Virus record (IMG/VR): IMGVR_UViG_3300018083_000088
Location: 1 to 33,035 of that record
Reading direction: 5' to 3' (one strand)
Origin: a virus
DNA length: 33,035 nt
In this document: piece by piece, positions 20,466 through 29,263 of the stretch
Layout: each line of letters opens with the position of its first letter
Numbering within the stretch: position 1 is the stretch's first letter
The notes under the pieces: model-generated
The model's input: the letters and a program-made list of their open reading frames with translations, nothing else
The model's database searches: none
What the model was told of the DNA's origin: nothing
Position numbers and translations under genes: made by a program

Positions 20466-22150
20466 TTAAGTATATCCTTCAACATTCCCGTAGTCAAATT
20501 CTGTATCATCCCTACTCTATAGTCCAATAGGCTGTGTACTAGATGATCAATCGTGGGGCTACCATCTTGGTACACAGATCTAAGATGTACCACATTGGGA
20601 GACTGCGTTGTACCGATACGACGAAATCTATGTAAGCTCTGAAAATAGTTGGAATCATAGTTGCGTTCCGGATAGAAGGCTGTTCTTGCCGCAGTTAATG
20701 TGTGACCAAAACTTCCAGTTTGCATATTAAGTATGAGGACTTTCTCTGTGCCGGACTGGAACCGTCTAATCAAGTTTTCACGATCTTCAGTTTTTGTATC
20801 CCCGATAATCATACCGATTTGCTGCTTTACGATATCACCTAAAAACTCAGCGAGATAATAAGCTGTTCTTGTGAAGCTAGTCCATATAAGATATGGGCCT
20901 GGATAGTACTCCATGAGCTCCGGCAGAGCTTGCCATTTCCCGCTTTCATTGTCACCATCTAGCAACATAGGATTGCTGCTGAGCTGAATAAGACGCACAA
21001 CTTTGGATAAGTGATTCGTGACGGTGATGACTGTTTGGTTGCCGCTATCTTCATTTATGAGGGTTGTACGTAAGAACTGAGCCATTTCTTTATAGGCTTT
21101 TTCTTGTTTCTTGGTCATTGCTACATCTACTTCTGTGAAGAGCCATTCTGGTATATCAAGCACTTCACTTTGGGATCTGGCAAAGTATATATCTTGAAAG
21201 CGTTCTTTAATCTTAAGCTCTGCGTCTTTCTTGTTGGCAATCACTTGATTGCCCCAAGTCGTAGGATTCACCATGCAATACTCTTGCGCAAAACGCCAGT
21301 ACGATGAGTAAGCCTTTTCATTTAGGATATTAAATTGGCTCCATATATCATCGATCATGCGGTTGGCCGGAGCTCCGGTCAATTCCCATATTCTAGGGAT
21401 ATGTTTGGCTAACTTCTTCACACCTTTAGTACGTTGGGAATCTCTACTTTTGTAGAGGATGCTTTCATCTAATATCATCAAGTCAAACTTCTTGGCGGCA
21501 AGCGTAGGGACAATCCTAATGGCCGTCTCCGGATTGGTAATGACCCAAGTAATCTGAGCTGGGATCTTACCTATATCATCTAGTGTAGCTTTCTTGCCGT
21601 GATGTATTATGATATTGTAGTCATGTAGAGTAGATCCCCACTTCTCTATCTCGTTCTTCCACATATAGAGCAGGGATAGGGGAGCTATGACTAGGATTCT
21701 CTGGATACTAGGATAGAGCTGATTGGCTGCCGTGATGCTTGATATAGTCTTGCCGAGTCCCGGACTCAGGGATAGCATAGCTCTTGGTCTACGCATTAAG
21801 AACCCAACGGCATCACGTTGAAAATCAAAGAGGGGTAAGGTGGGAACTGTCTTAATGGGAGTTACGGTGGATACAGATTTGCGCCACGCATTGACGTCTG
21901 GAGCTAGAGATAGTTGACCTAGATTATCGCGAAGCCAGTAGAGAGCTTCCAGACTAGCGGCACAACGGTAGACGTTACCGAGGTTAAGATTAAAAATCTT
22001 AAACCACATGCTACCTTCAAGTAGTTTTAAGGAAGGAGTTTGTTTGGTGGGAATAAAGAAGAGAAAATCCTGCTTTGTTTCAGGCAGGAAGACTACTCTT
22101 CCTACATTTGGTGATGTAGTTGGAGCGAGAACTGGTTGCTTTTCTAGCAC
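20462..22150 (-). CDS. SNF2-type DEAD/H helicase (562 aa)
   Basis: First gene of the leftward phage operon; it starts with GTG. The RecA-like domain 1 has LFDFQRDAVGFL (Q-like motif), Walker A SPGLGKT (129-135), LVIAPLSLLYMWKNEIEKW (Ia), LMILDES (224-230, variant DExx) and LTGAPANR (III). Domain 2 has WTSFTRTAYYLAEFL, ILNMQTGSFGHTLTAAR (V) and SLHRFRRIGTTQ (VI, both Arg present). These phage SNF2 proteins are ATP-driven DNA translocases or helicases in replication and recombination. The 90 N-terminal residues are extra and unassigned. Confidence 0.88.
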   Translation of the reverse strand: MLEKQPVLAPTTSPNVGRVVFLPETKQDFLFFIPTKQTPSLKLLEGSMWFKIFNLNLGNVYRCAASLEALYWLRDNLGQLSLAPDVNAWRKSVSTVTPIKTVPTLPLFDFQRDAVGFLMRRPRAMLSLSPGLGKTISSITAANQLYPSIQRILVIAPLSLLYMWKNEIEKWGSTLHDYNIIIHHGKKATLDDIGKIPAQITWVITNPETAIRIVPTLAAKKFDLMILDESILYKSRDSQRTKGVKKLAKHIPRIWELTGAPANRMIDDIWSQFNILNEKAYSSYWRFAQEYCMVNPTTWGNQVIANKKDAELKIKERFQDIYFARSQSEVLDIPEWLFTEVDVAMTKKQEKAYKEMAQFLRTTLINEDSGNQTVITVTNHLSKVVRLIQLSSNPMLLDGDNESGKWQALPELMEYYPGPYLIWTSFTRTAYYLAEFLGDIVKQQIGMIIGDTKTEDRENLIRRFQSGTEKVLILNMQTGSFGHTLTAARTAFYPERNYDSNYFQSLHRFRRIGTTQSPNVVHLRSVYQDGSPTIDHLVHSLLDYRVGMIQNLTTGMLKDILK

Positions 22151-22195
22151 TTTTCTGAGCCTTTCTGGGCGTATTATTTAGTTGCAAGGGGTATA

Positions 22196-22206
22196 TTACA
22201 GTGTAA
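22196..22206. promoter_or_regulatory. TACAGTGTA operator-like dyad, copy 1
   Basis: TTACAGTGTAA is an 11-bp odd palindrome whose core TACAGTGTA recurs exactly at 22305-22313. One copy is near each end of the divergent promoter region, 108 bp apart, as expected for a repressor controlling both operons. Confidence 0.5.
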
Positions 22207-22303
22207 CACAGCTTGCACTACGGCGCAAATTGGCTTATATATAACGTATACCCCACTTTACTATATTTTGTGTAGCACAGCTTTACAAAGGCTATATTTT
22301 GTG

Positions 22304-22314
22304 GTACAGTGTAC
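22304..22314. promoter_or_regulatory. TACAGTGTA operator-like dyad, copy 2
   Basis: GTACAGTGTAC, the same core as at 22197-22205 with symmetric but different outer bases. Conservation of core plus preserved outer pairing supports a binding site for a dimer. A TGTACAGTATG word at 4321-4331 in the left segment is a looser match. Confidence 0.5.
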
Positions 22315-22354
22315 ATAACAGAATCTTTGCTAGATATAGGAAAGAAGTTAGACT

Positions 22355-22822
22355 ATGATTCCACAATCTGAATACATATCAGAGGGGACTGCAATCTTAG
22401 CTCTTCAAAGTCAGATGGGGAATGTAGGTCTTGCCGCTAAAGAGCTTGGGCTTTCCAGAGCCGAGCTCATGGATTATATGGTACGTCATCCCTCAGTTAT
22501 GGAAACCAAGACGCAAATCAAGGAATTCATAAAGGATGAAGCAGAAGATCTTCTAGTAGCAAAGATGAGGAATGACAATGCTCTCCTCATGTTCTTTCTG
22601 AAAACTCAAGCCCAAGATCGTGGATATAGCACTTCCAATAACTCTACCGTGAATAATCGAGTAGAGGTAAACGTAGATGCTCGATCATTGATTGCCGCTA
22701 TGCGGAGTGGGGCAAATCTCATCGATGTCACCCAAGATGAAGATGAAGATGAAGAAAGTGAATCTGAGGACGGCGGACTTTTCCCCATCCCAAAGCTTCT
22801 CGATCACCGAGATGGAAGCTGA
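22355..22822 (+). CDS. Terminase small subunit-like protein (155 aa)
   Basis: First gene of the rightward operon. GLAAKELGLSRAELMDYMVRHP (about 28-49) looks like a helix-turn-helix, and MFFLKTQAQDRGY (about 79-91) is the pattern of many phage small terminase subunits. The C-terminal end is strongly acidic (DEDEDEESESEDGG). It would bind the packaging site and hand DNA to the large subunit encoded directly downstream. AGGAAAG precedes the ATG. Confidence 0.78.
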   Translation: MIPQSEYISEGTAILALQSQMGNVGLAAKELGLSRAELMDYMVRHPSVMETKTQIKEFIKDEAEDLLVAKMRNDNALLMFFLKTQAQDRGYSTSNNSTVNNRVEVNVDARSLIAAMRSGANLIDVTQDEDEDEESESEDGGLFPIPKLLDHRDGS

Positions 22823-24374
22823 GGAACTGGGGAAGTGTTATCGTAGCCCTCAATATTTCATACAGAACTACTGCTACATCTACGATACTGTAGAAGCAGG
22901 ATGGGTTCCCTTCGAGCTATGGCCCGCTCAAGCTTCCGCTCTTGAAGTAATCCACAACAATCAACTATCGGTAGTTCTAAAGGCTCGCCAGATTGGTCTC
23001 ACATGGCTGGTCTTAGCATACGCCTTATGGTGTATGATCTTCAGGCCGATTGCATCTATATTGATTTTTTCTAAAAGAGATATAGATGCGATCTACCTGC
23101 TGTCTGAAGATCGTCTGCGAGGTATGTATGACAGACTTCCTGAGTGGCTTAAAAGCGGTCATGCTGTCAATACAGACAATGCTCACGAGTGGAGCATGGA
23201 AAACGAGAGTACAGCAAGATCTTTCCCCACTTCTGCCGGAGATTCTTATACTGCTACTCTGGCTATTGTGGATGAAGCAGATTTATCCCCAGATCTTAAC
23301 TCCTTGCTCCGTGCCGTAAAACCTACCATCGCAAATGGTGGGAAGATGGTTTTGCTTTCGCGAGCTGATAAAGATAAACCCGTTTCTGATTTCAAGAAAA
23401 TCTACATAGATGCAAAATCAGGGAAAACTCCGTGGGCGCACATCTTCCTACCCTGGTATGTACATCCTCGTAGAAGCGTAGAATGGTATGAGCGAGAGAA
23501 AACAGACATCGAAAGCAGAACAAATAGCTTAGATGATCTCTACGAGCAATACCCTTCTACGGATACAGAAGCTCTAAAACCACGCTCTCTAGACAAACGC
23601 ATCCCATATGAGTGGCTGGAAAATGTATATGTGGAGGAAGAAGGCGATGATCAGGTAGGTCTTACGGGTCTAACCGTCTTCACAAAGCCTCAAGATAAGC
23701 GGATGTACGTCATAGGATGTGATCCAGCAGAGGGAAATCCCAATAGTGATGAGTCTTCTATGACTGTTTTAGATCTTGATACGGGTGAAGAAGTGGCTGT
23801 GTTGGCCGGATTGCTACAACCGAACACTTTTGCAGACTACATTGAGAAGCTCGCAGGGTATTATAATGAAGCTTCGGTGCTGGTAGAGCGTAATAATCAC
23901 GGTCATGCGGTGCTGCTAAAGCTATTGGAAGATGGTTTTGAAGGCACTTTGAATGGATTTGACGGCCGTCCTGGGTGGCATAACACCACGAAAGGGAAGG
24001 CTTTGCTCTACACTCATTGCACGAAGGTCATACAAGAAAAGGATGTAATCATACATTCCTTTCTAACCTATCAGCAACTCGCTTCTATCGTCGGTAGCAC
24101 GCTAAAAGCTCCGGAGCATGAGCACGATGATAGGGCTGTGAGCTTCGCACTTGCTCAATGCGCTCGTTTGATTTTGATGGGCGGAGATGTGATGATGCTT
24201 TCTGCCGCTGTTCAAGGTCGAGGAGCTGCTGTAGAGCAATCTGCGAGAGAGCTAGAACCTGCTGCCGGAAGCATTACGCTTCGCGGTAGAGGTAGATCTT
24301 CCTATGTAAGAACTGTAAAAATCATGAGAACATCTACGAGAGCTGTAAATGAGAGCACAGGATCTTTGGCATAG
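22812..24374 (+). CDS. terL: Terminase large subunit (520 aa)
   Basis: Packaging motor. The start at 22812 overlaps the small subunit by 11 bp; a longer frame from 22692 would add 40 residues of frame-shadow type. The ATPase has VLKARQIGLTW (55-65, Walker A variant) and LAIVDEAD (150-157, Walker B with catalytic Glu). The nuclease has IGCDPAEG (Asp304), VLVERNNHG (Glu359) and HDDRAVSFALAQC (Asp439/440), the three acidic sites of the RNase H-like headful or cos cutting domain. All key residues are present. Confidence 0.93.
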   Translation: MEAEELGKCYRSPQYFIQNYCYIYDTVEAGWVPFELWPAQASALEVIHNNQLSVVLKARQIGLTWLVLAYALWCMIFRPIASILIFSKRDIDAIYLLSEDRLRGMYDRLPEWLKSGHAVNTDNAHEWSMENESTARSFPTSAGDSYTATLAIVDEADLSPDLNSLLRAVKPTIANGGKMVLLSRADKDKPVSDFKKIYIDAKSGKTPWAHIFLPWYVHPRRSVEWYEREKTDIESRTNSLDDLYEQYPSTDTEALKPRSLDKRIPYEWLENVYVEEEGDDQVGLTGLTVFTKPQDKRMYVIGCDPAEGNPNSDESSMTVLDLDTGEEVAVLAGLLQPNTFADYIEKLAGYYNEASVLVERNNHGHAVLLKLLEDGFEGTLNGFDGRPGWHNTTKGKALLYTHCTKVIQEKDVIIHSFLTYQQLASIVGSTLKAPEHEHDDRAVSFALAQCARLILMGGDVMMLSAAVQGRGAAVEQSARELEPAAGSITLRGRGRSSYVRTVKIMRTSTRAVNESTGSLA

Positions 24375-25860
24375 ATTTACAGAAATCTTTGATGACGTTT
24401 CTAGGGATCTAGGACGTAGTATTAGTCTTGTTTTCAGGCGAAGCAAGTCTATTTCGCGTACTCCTACCTACTCTTGGGGCCGTAGTGATTACAATTTTTG
24501 GACAAGAGCTTATTATTGTAAAGTAGTAGGTCTGGAAGTATCTGGACTTTTTATCCGGCCCATTGTCCATAAGATCCCAGCTTGGGTTCTAGGCAACCTT
24601 CCTACCTTTATTATGAAAGGTAAGACGTCTCAGAAGAGACTGGAAGACTGGTTTGCCGCACACCATGAGGATATACTTCGCGCTTTCGAGGGTAGTCTGA
24701 AGCACGGAGATGCCTTCTTCGTCATCAATAGTGATCTATCAATCACCCTTGTTCCTCCTGATACGGTAGATCCTATTGTTGACGAGAATGATTACGGCAA
24801 ACAAGTAGGATGGAGAATCAGGCAGGTCTTCCCACACCCCGATGACGGTAGCAGAAAGATGATTGTGACGGATGAATACTTCGTTGATCGTAGAATTCAT
24901 ACGGAAGAATTTTCAGATAATCGTGTTGTGCGTAGTGTCTTTCCTAATCTTATTGGCGTTATACCTGTCATCCACGTAGCTAATCATCCAGGGGAAGGCG
25001 AGCAGTTTGGGCATCCTGAAGCTGAAGCTCTCTTAGATTTGTTCCATCGCTACGGGCAAATCTTAGAGGCTTCGGTGGAAGGTAACATCTTGCAAGGACG
25101 CCCCACTCCCGTTATCTCCTTTCAGACGGTGCAAGATCTTAATGCTTTCTGGCGTCGGTACGGATCAAAGAGCGGAACTACTCTGCCGGACGGCACAACA
25201 TCCTCGAGCGAAAGCATCGCCATCGATATGTCAGATGTGCTGACACTATCAGGAGCTAACTTCTCTTACGAAAGTCCAGGAAGCTTCGCAACAGATGCCG
25301 TGACAATTTTGGGATTGCTCTTCTATCTCATTATCGAGCATCTAGAAGTTCCTGAGTTCGTGTTCGGTAATGCAATTGAGGGAAGTAAGGCATCAGCAGA
25401 AACGCAGATGCCAGTCTTCGAGGTCTTTATTACCGCGCGTCAGAAGGCTTGCACACCCTGGCTCCTAGAAACCGTTAAGGTATTTAGAGGATATGATTCA
25501 GTTGTAAATGTAGGAACTGAAAAAGACAGTCCTCTTTTACAGTGGAAGAAGCTAACGCAAAACGGCAGAATGGTGTTGGATACCGTGAAGTGGGCCTACA
25601 CGGAAGGATTGCTAGACGAGAAGACTTCCCTCCTCTTGTTGCCGTTAGAGATAGCCGATCCAGCAGGTGTTCTGAAGCAAGCTAAGAAAGATGCGGAAGT
25701 TCGAAAAGCTCAGGAACTGGTTAATGCTGAAAATCAACTCAAGATGCAAGTAGCGAATACACCTGCTCCAGAGCCTAAAGCTGGAACACCTAAAGCCCTT
25801 TCCCAAGCTAGGGAGATGGATGACTCGCTTAAAGAAGAAATAGAATCATTAGATATTTAA
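24349..25860 (+). CDS. Portal protein, SPP1 gp6/HK97-like (503 aa)
   Basis: It follows the terminase with a 26-bp overlap. The clip/wing pattern fits portals: LKHGDAFFVINSD and ITLVPPDTVDPIVDE, IPVIHVANHP, a long conserved helix ALLDLFHRYGQILEASVEGNILQGRPTPVI, and a late EFVFGNAIEGSKASAETQMPVF, the usual portal FGxxxxxSg-A region. The C-terminal tail is Lys/Glu/Pro-rich. It forms the dodecameric DNA gate of the head. Confidence 0.88.
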   Translation: MRAQDLWHRFTEIFDDVSRDLGRSISLVFRRSKSISRTPTYSWGRSDYNFWTRAYYCKVVGLEVSGLFIRPIVHKIPAWVLGNLPTFIMKGKTSQKRLEDWFAAHHEDILRAFEGSLKHGDAFFVINSDLSITLVPPDTVDPIVDENDYGKQVGWRIRQVFPHPDDGSRKMIVTDEYFVDRRIHTEEFSDNRVVRSVFPNLIGVIPVIHVANHPGEGEQFGHPEAEALLDLFHRYGQILEASVEGNILQGRPTPVISFQTVQDLNAFWRRYGSKSGTTLPDGTTSSSESIAIDMSDVLTLSGANFSYESPGSFATDAVTILGLLFYLIIEHLEVPEFVFGNAIEGSKASAETQMPVFEVFITARQKACTPWLLETVKVFRGYDSVVNVGTEKDSPLLQWKKLTQNGRMVLDTVKWAYTEGLLDEKTSLLLLPLEIADPAGVLKQAKKDAEVRKAQELVNAENQLKMQVANTPAPEPKAGTPKALSQAREMDDSLKEEIESLDI

Positions 25861-25870
25861 GGAGATAGCA

Positions 25871-26284
25871 ATGACAGTTTCTAAAGAGAATTACCGTTTG
25901 GAAAGTAGATTGGTGGATATCCAAAACAAGTTGGGTGAGATAGCCGCCAAGCTAGACGCTCATCTGAAGCCTGAGGAAGCGAAGGCTGTGAAGCTCCCGC
26001 CGAAAGAAAAGGCGTTGGAAGGGCCATCTTCTACGCCTTACACGATAAAGCCACAGCAGAATCCTGAGAGCACGATTACTCCGCCCGTTGTCTTGCCGGA
26101 AGGACAAACTGTTCCGCAAGCAATCGAGGAAGGGATGCAGGAACGTCAAGCGGCTGATACGATCCCCGCTCCCAAGACTCCGCAGGGTACGCTGGAGCCG
26201 GAGAAGCCAGGTGATCCTTTGAAGCCAGCAGCTCCAGCTCAGAGAGCTCCAGCTCCTAAGACGCCTGACGAGCCGATGCAGTAA
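25871..26284 (+). CDS. Pro/Glu-rich hypothetical virion-assembly protein (137 aa)
   Basis: Unrecognised. AAGGAG precedes the ATG. A helical start (RLESRLVDIQNKLGEIAAKLDAHL, 9-32), probably a coiled coil, is followed by about 100 residues of Pro, Glu, Lys and Ala with repeated APKTP and APAPK, predicted disordered. Its place between portal and protease suggests a minor scaffold or head-internal protein. Confidence 0.7.
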   Translation: MTVSKENYRLESRLVDIQNKLGEIAAKLDAHLKPEEAKAVKLPPKEKALEGPSSTPYTIKPQQNPESTITPPVVLPEGQTVPQAIEEGMQERQAADTIPAPKTPQGTLEPEKPGDPLKPAAPAQRAPAPKTPDEPMQ

Positions 26285-26297
26285 GAAAGAAGCTATT

Positions 26298-27419
26298 ATG
26301 ACAGAAGATATTCACGAACCATTCAGCGGTCAGTTCCACGATACTCTAATCATATCAGAGTTTCAAGGGAACTTTCCCGAGATCCCCATCTACAAAGATG
26401 TAGATCTTAAGGAACTCACGGGTGGGGAAGAGAAGCCAGTCTTCGTAACCTTACCAATTGGTAAGGCTGGAGCTGTATCAGGCAATCGTAAATTTTACGA
26501 TGAAGCCTTCATCCAGGAGCTGGAGAAGCAAGTCAAGCAAGATAAGCCCATAGGATTGATGGGGCATCTATCTTCTGATGAACGTTCTTTTGCCTTCCCT
26601 GCCGAAGCTGTGCATTGGATCGGTACGATGCGGGTGAATGAGTATCTTCTGGGAAAAGGCTATCTTCCCAACGGTGAAAGTCGCACTCGTCTTCAACGCT
26701 ACAAAGCTACCAACAAGAAGATAGCTACTTCAATCGATGCTAGGGGAGAGGGCATCTGGGACGAGCAGCGGCAAGCTCTCCGCATGTTGTCAGAAACTCT
26801 GAAGCTCAATCAAATCGACATCGCTCCTGCAGATCGTGCAGGTATTTCAGATCTTTCTGCTGTGCCGCTGCTCACGCAGGAGATGGCTCAGCAAAATGGA
26901 ATCATTGTTGTAAGACCTATAATCAAGGAGAAGAAAATGGAAAAGGATGAAGTAATCAAGGAACTGAAAAGTTCAGATGCTTCTGCTTTGCCGGAAGAAG
27001 TTCGCACGGCAATCATCCAAGAGTATGCAGCAGATATTAAGAAATCTCTTGGTCTTGACGGCGATATCGTAGAAGCCATCAAGAAGATGCGAGATCGTGA
27101 TACGCAACGAGAGCAAGATGCTGTCACGGCACACATCAAGGAAATCGCAACCACTGGCGATAAAGCTATCAAGTTGGAAGATATCCGCGAGATGGTGATT
27201 GATCTTGTGGAAGCTCGTCAGCCCAAGAATGTAGCAGAAGTAGATACCATCTACGCTGAGATCCTGGAGAAGGATTCAGTGAAGAAAGCTCTTCAGCGTT
27301 CTGTGCAGGAAACAATGGGGCCAAATCAAACAACTCCATTCCAGAAACAAACTTCGCAGAAGGTTGGAACAAATGGTATGAAGGGCAATTGGTTTGTTGT
27401 TCCGGAAGTCAAGGAATAA
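26298..27419 (+). CDS. Prohead protease-scaffold fusion (373 aa)
   Basis: The N-terminal half (45-190) resembles the HK97 U35 or S78-like maturation protease: GLMGHLSSDERSF with His90, HWIGTMRV, and IATSIDARGEG with Ser145 as the likely nucleophile. Residues 214-345 are charged helices typical of scaffold (EKDEVIKELKSS, EAIKKMRDRDTQREQDAV), and the end may be the delta-like or scaffold C-terminus. A perfect ribosome site and an in-frame ATG at 26937 would also give the scaffold alone. AAGAAAG lies before the start. Confidence 0.8.
   Translation: MTEDIHEPFSGQFHDTLIISEFQGNFPEIPIYKDVDLKELTGGEEKPVFVTLPIGKAGAVSGNRKFYDEAFIQELEKQVKQDKPIGLMGHLSSDERSFAFPAEAVHWIGTMRVNEYLLGKGYLPNGESRTRLQRYKATNKKIATSIDARGEGIWDEQRQALRMLSETLKLNQIDIAPADRAGISDLSAVPLLTQEMAQQNGIIVVRPIIKEKKMEKDEVIKELKSSDASALPEEVRTAIIQEYAADIKKSLGLDGDIVEAIKKMRDRDTQREQDAVTAHIKEIATTGDKAIKLEDIREMVIDLVEARQPKNVAEVDTIYAEILEKDSVKKALQRSVQETMGPNQTTPFQKQTSQKVGTNGMKGNWFVVPEVKE
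26937..27419 (+). CDS. Nested scaffold protein from an internal start (160 aa)
   Basis: AAGGAG (26925-26930) lies 6 nt before an in-frame ATG at the exact junction between the protease domain and the helical scaffold domain. This is the arrangement known for lambda C/Nu3 and similar phages, in which a free scaffold is made in excess of the protease fusion. The product begins MEKDEVIKELKSS and is almost wholly charged helix. Confidence 0.65.
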   Translation: MEKDEVIKELKSSDASALPEEVRTAIIQEYAADIKKSLGLDGDIVEAIKKMRDRDTQREQDAVTAHIKEIATTGDKAIKLEDIREMVIDLVEARQPKNVAEVDTIYAEILEKDSVKKALQRSVQETMGPNQTTPFQKQTSQKVGTNGMKGNWFVVPEVKE

Positions 27420-27430
27420 GGAGATAGATA

Positions 27431-27814
27431 ATGGCTAGTGGAGACAAGACTTACTTCGACAATGATGGGAACTCTGTAAATGTTACCCTCACCGCTGTAG
27501 TTGCGAAAGATAAGCTCGTTGTGGTGCAGGGATGGGTAGGAGTTGCAGCGTCAGATGGTGCAATCGGTGAAACTATTGCTATCACCTGCGATGATCGTGC
27601 CTATCAGTTCACCGTTCCGGCAGGGTTGGCCGTTGCGAAGGGTGCTATCGTGTATCTGACGTTAGCTACCGTGACGGGACATTATCCTGATGATGGTGCG
27701 TATGTTCTAGCTCCTGCTGCCGGAACCATTGCGCTCTTCAAAGCTATGGAAGCAAAAGATGCGAACAATGTAGTAGTCGGGAAGATGCTGGCTTCTAACG
27801 CTTTGGCTTCCTAG
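27431..27814 (+). CDS. DUF2190-like capsid decoration protein (127 aa)
   Basis: Pattern of a small beta-rich protein: FDNDGNSVNVTLTAVVAKDKLVVVQGWVGVA, QFTVPAGLAVAKGAIVYLT and VVVGKMLAS. Repeated short strands with conserved Gly and a 'kGd-vyv' type motif are typical of the DUF2190 family that stabilises the outer capsid. It is located directly before the capsid gene. AAGGAGATAGATA precedes the ATG. Confidence 0.8.
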   Translation: MASGDKTYFDNDGNSVNVTLTAVVAKDKLVVVQGWVGVAASDGAIGETIAITCDDRAYQFTVPAGLAVAKGAIVYLTLATVTGHYPDDGAYVLAPAAGTIALFKAMEAKDANNVVVGKMLASNALAS

Positions 27815-27854
27815 TTAATCTCAATTACTGAATCTTATTAAGAGGAGAGCGAAG

Positions 27855-28862
27855 ATGACAATAAAGTATTTGGGAGTTAGTGCGAATCCTGAACCGCCAT
27901 ATATGCAATTTGCGCCAGGATTTGATATGGCGAAGAGCTTGAAGGAAGTGCGAGTTGGTGGTCAATCCGTTCTAGAATTCATCGGGTCTGATGATTTTAG
28001 CTCTGATTGGTATACTCGCATTCGTTATGAAGTAGATGCTGGCCGTGTCCGTGTTCCCACGCTCTATGAGCCAATCTATGATATCATCACAGATGCTTCC
28101 CTGCCAGAAACCCAAACCATCAAGAATTGGGGGCCAGGAGGATTCGTCTTCGAAGAAGTCTTCGAAGGTGGTGAAGTCAAGTTCGGACATGTGGTTTCGG
28201 CACAGGCATCTGTATCACAGCGTCAGTTTGGTGTAGGTTTGGAATACACCAAGAAGCTGATGATGTTTAATCAGCTCTGGCAGATTGCTCGTATCGAGCG
28301 TGCAGTTGGTGAAGCTCACAACGCGCTTCTGAACCATCTGCATCTCTCACCAATCCTGACCTTTGCCTATGCTGCGGCAAATCAGACGGCTGCTGTGACA
28401 TCTGGTGTAACCACTACTGAAGATTGGTTCCTGACTCTGGAATCTGCAATTGTATCAGCAATGACAGATACAACCAATCCTCGCAATGGCCCATATGTCT
28501 TGCTGTGCCATCCTGCTCAGATGTTCATGGTTCAGCGTGCGCTTTCACGTGTTCCTCAGGAAGGATTTGCGCTAGATTCTAGTGCTTTGCAATCTATTTC
28601 TGCCGTGATCGCTTACACTGGCTGGACAGGGATTCGCGGTAAGAAAACCGTGACATATCCTGGCGTTACACTCGGCAAGGGCTATCTCATCAACACTGGC
28701 TTCAAGAGTGATGATTTCCTTAGCTTGGTGAAGCAACCGCTGGAATCGGCACAAGGTAATGCGGATATTAGCCGCTTCATTATGGATCAGATCGTGTGGG
28801 ATGTGTGGCTCGGGATCTATGCTAACGTTATCCGCTCGGTTGAAGAAATTACTTGGCCGTAG
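27855..28862 (+). CDS. Major capsid protein (335 aa)
   Basis: HK97-fold major capsid protein by position (after protease-scaffold and decoration protein, before connectors), by size and by pattern: VRVPTLYEPIYD, a long spine-like helix region FGVGLEYTKKLMMFNQLWQIARIERAVGEAHNALLNHL, LLCHPAQMFMVQRAL, and a late VWDVWLGIYANVIRSVEEITWP. AGAGGAGAG precedes the ATG. No N-terminal delta domain is seen, in keeping with separate scaffold. Confidence 0.87.
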   Translation: MTIKYLGVSANPEPPYMQFAPGFDMAKSLKEVRVGGQSVLEFIGSDDFSSDWYTRIRYEVDAGRVRVPTLYEPIYDIITDASLPETQTIKNWGPGGFVFEEVFEGGEVKFGHVVSAQASVSQRQFGVGLEYTKKLMMFNQLWQIARIERAVGEAHNALLNHLHLSPILTFAYAAANQTAAVTSGVTTTEDWFLTLESAIVSAMTDTTNPRNGPYVLLCHPAQMFMVQRALSRVPQEGFALDSSALQSISAVIAYTGWTGIRGKKTVTYPGVTLGKGYLINTGFKSDDFLSLVKQPLESAQGNADISRFIMDQIVWDVWLGIYANVIRSVEEITWP

Positions 28863-28876
28863 GAAGAGAGTAGCTC

Positions 28877-29263
28877 ATGGCTACACTTGTTGAGCAGCAA
28901 AGATTACGGATGGACTTAGGATTCCAACCAGATGATACTCTAAGTCTATCCGATGCCACGATAGATGCTATCTTTGTAGAAGCGGGAGAGAGGTATGAAG
29001 ATCCTGCTTCTACGCTGATCGCAACTCGCGTGATATCTTTGCGTAGATTGCTGATGCAAGCTGCGAATGAAGTAGATTACACGCAGAACAATACATCTGA
29101 AAAAGCATCTCAACGTTATGATCATCTAACTAAAGAATACGATAGATGGTTTAGATTGCTACGTGATGCTGAGGAGTTGGTTGCCGGAGGAGCTGTTCGT
29201 AGCGGCAAGCCGATGAGAGTCCCACCCAGAGTTCGTGAATATCCAGAGGGATTCGCATGGTAA
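28877..29263 (+). CDS. Head-tail connector-like protein (128 aa)
   Basis: A helical protein directly after the capsid gene. LSDATIDAIFVEAGERYEDPASTLIATRVISLRRLLMQAANEVDYTQ fits the helical bundle of head completion (HK97 gp6/SPP1 gp15-type) connectors. Sequence match to a named family is weak; position supports the call. It overlaps the next gene by 7 bp. Confidence 0.65.
   Translation: MATLVEQQRLRMDLGFQPDDTLSLSDATIDAIFVEAGERYEDPASTLIATRVISLRRLLMQAANEVDYTQNNTSEKASQRYDHLTKEYDRWFRLLRDAEELVAGGAVRSGKPMRVPPRVREYPEGFAW

Larger units (their letters stand above)
22165..22321. promoter_or_regulatory. Divergent promoter region, free of GA and TC
   Basis: It lies between the two opposite phage operons. 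From TC at 22164-22165 to GA at 22321-22322 there is no GA or TC, unlike the flanking genes. It contains a directly repeated CTATATTTTGTG (22261-22272 and 22292-22303), and GTARCACAGCTT (22203-22214 and 22272-22283). TTTACA followed by TATATT about 22282-22299 is a possible rightward -35/-10 with short spacing. On the - strand several TATA-rich words (around 22236-22250) could serve the leftward operon. Confidence 0.7.
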
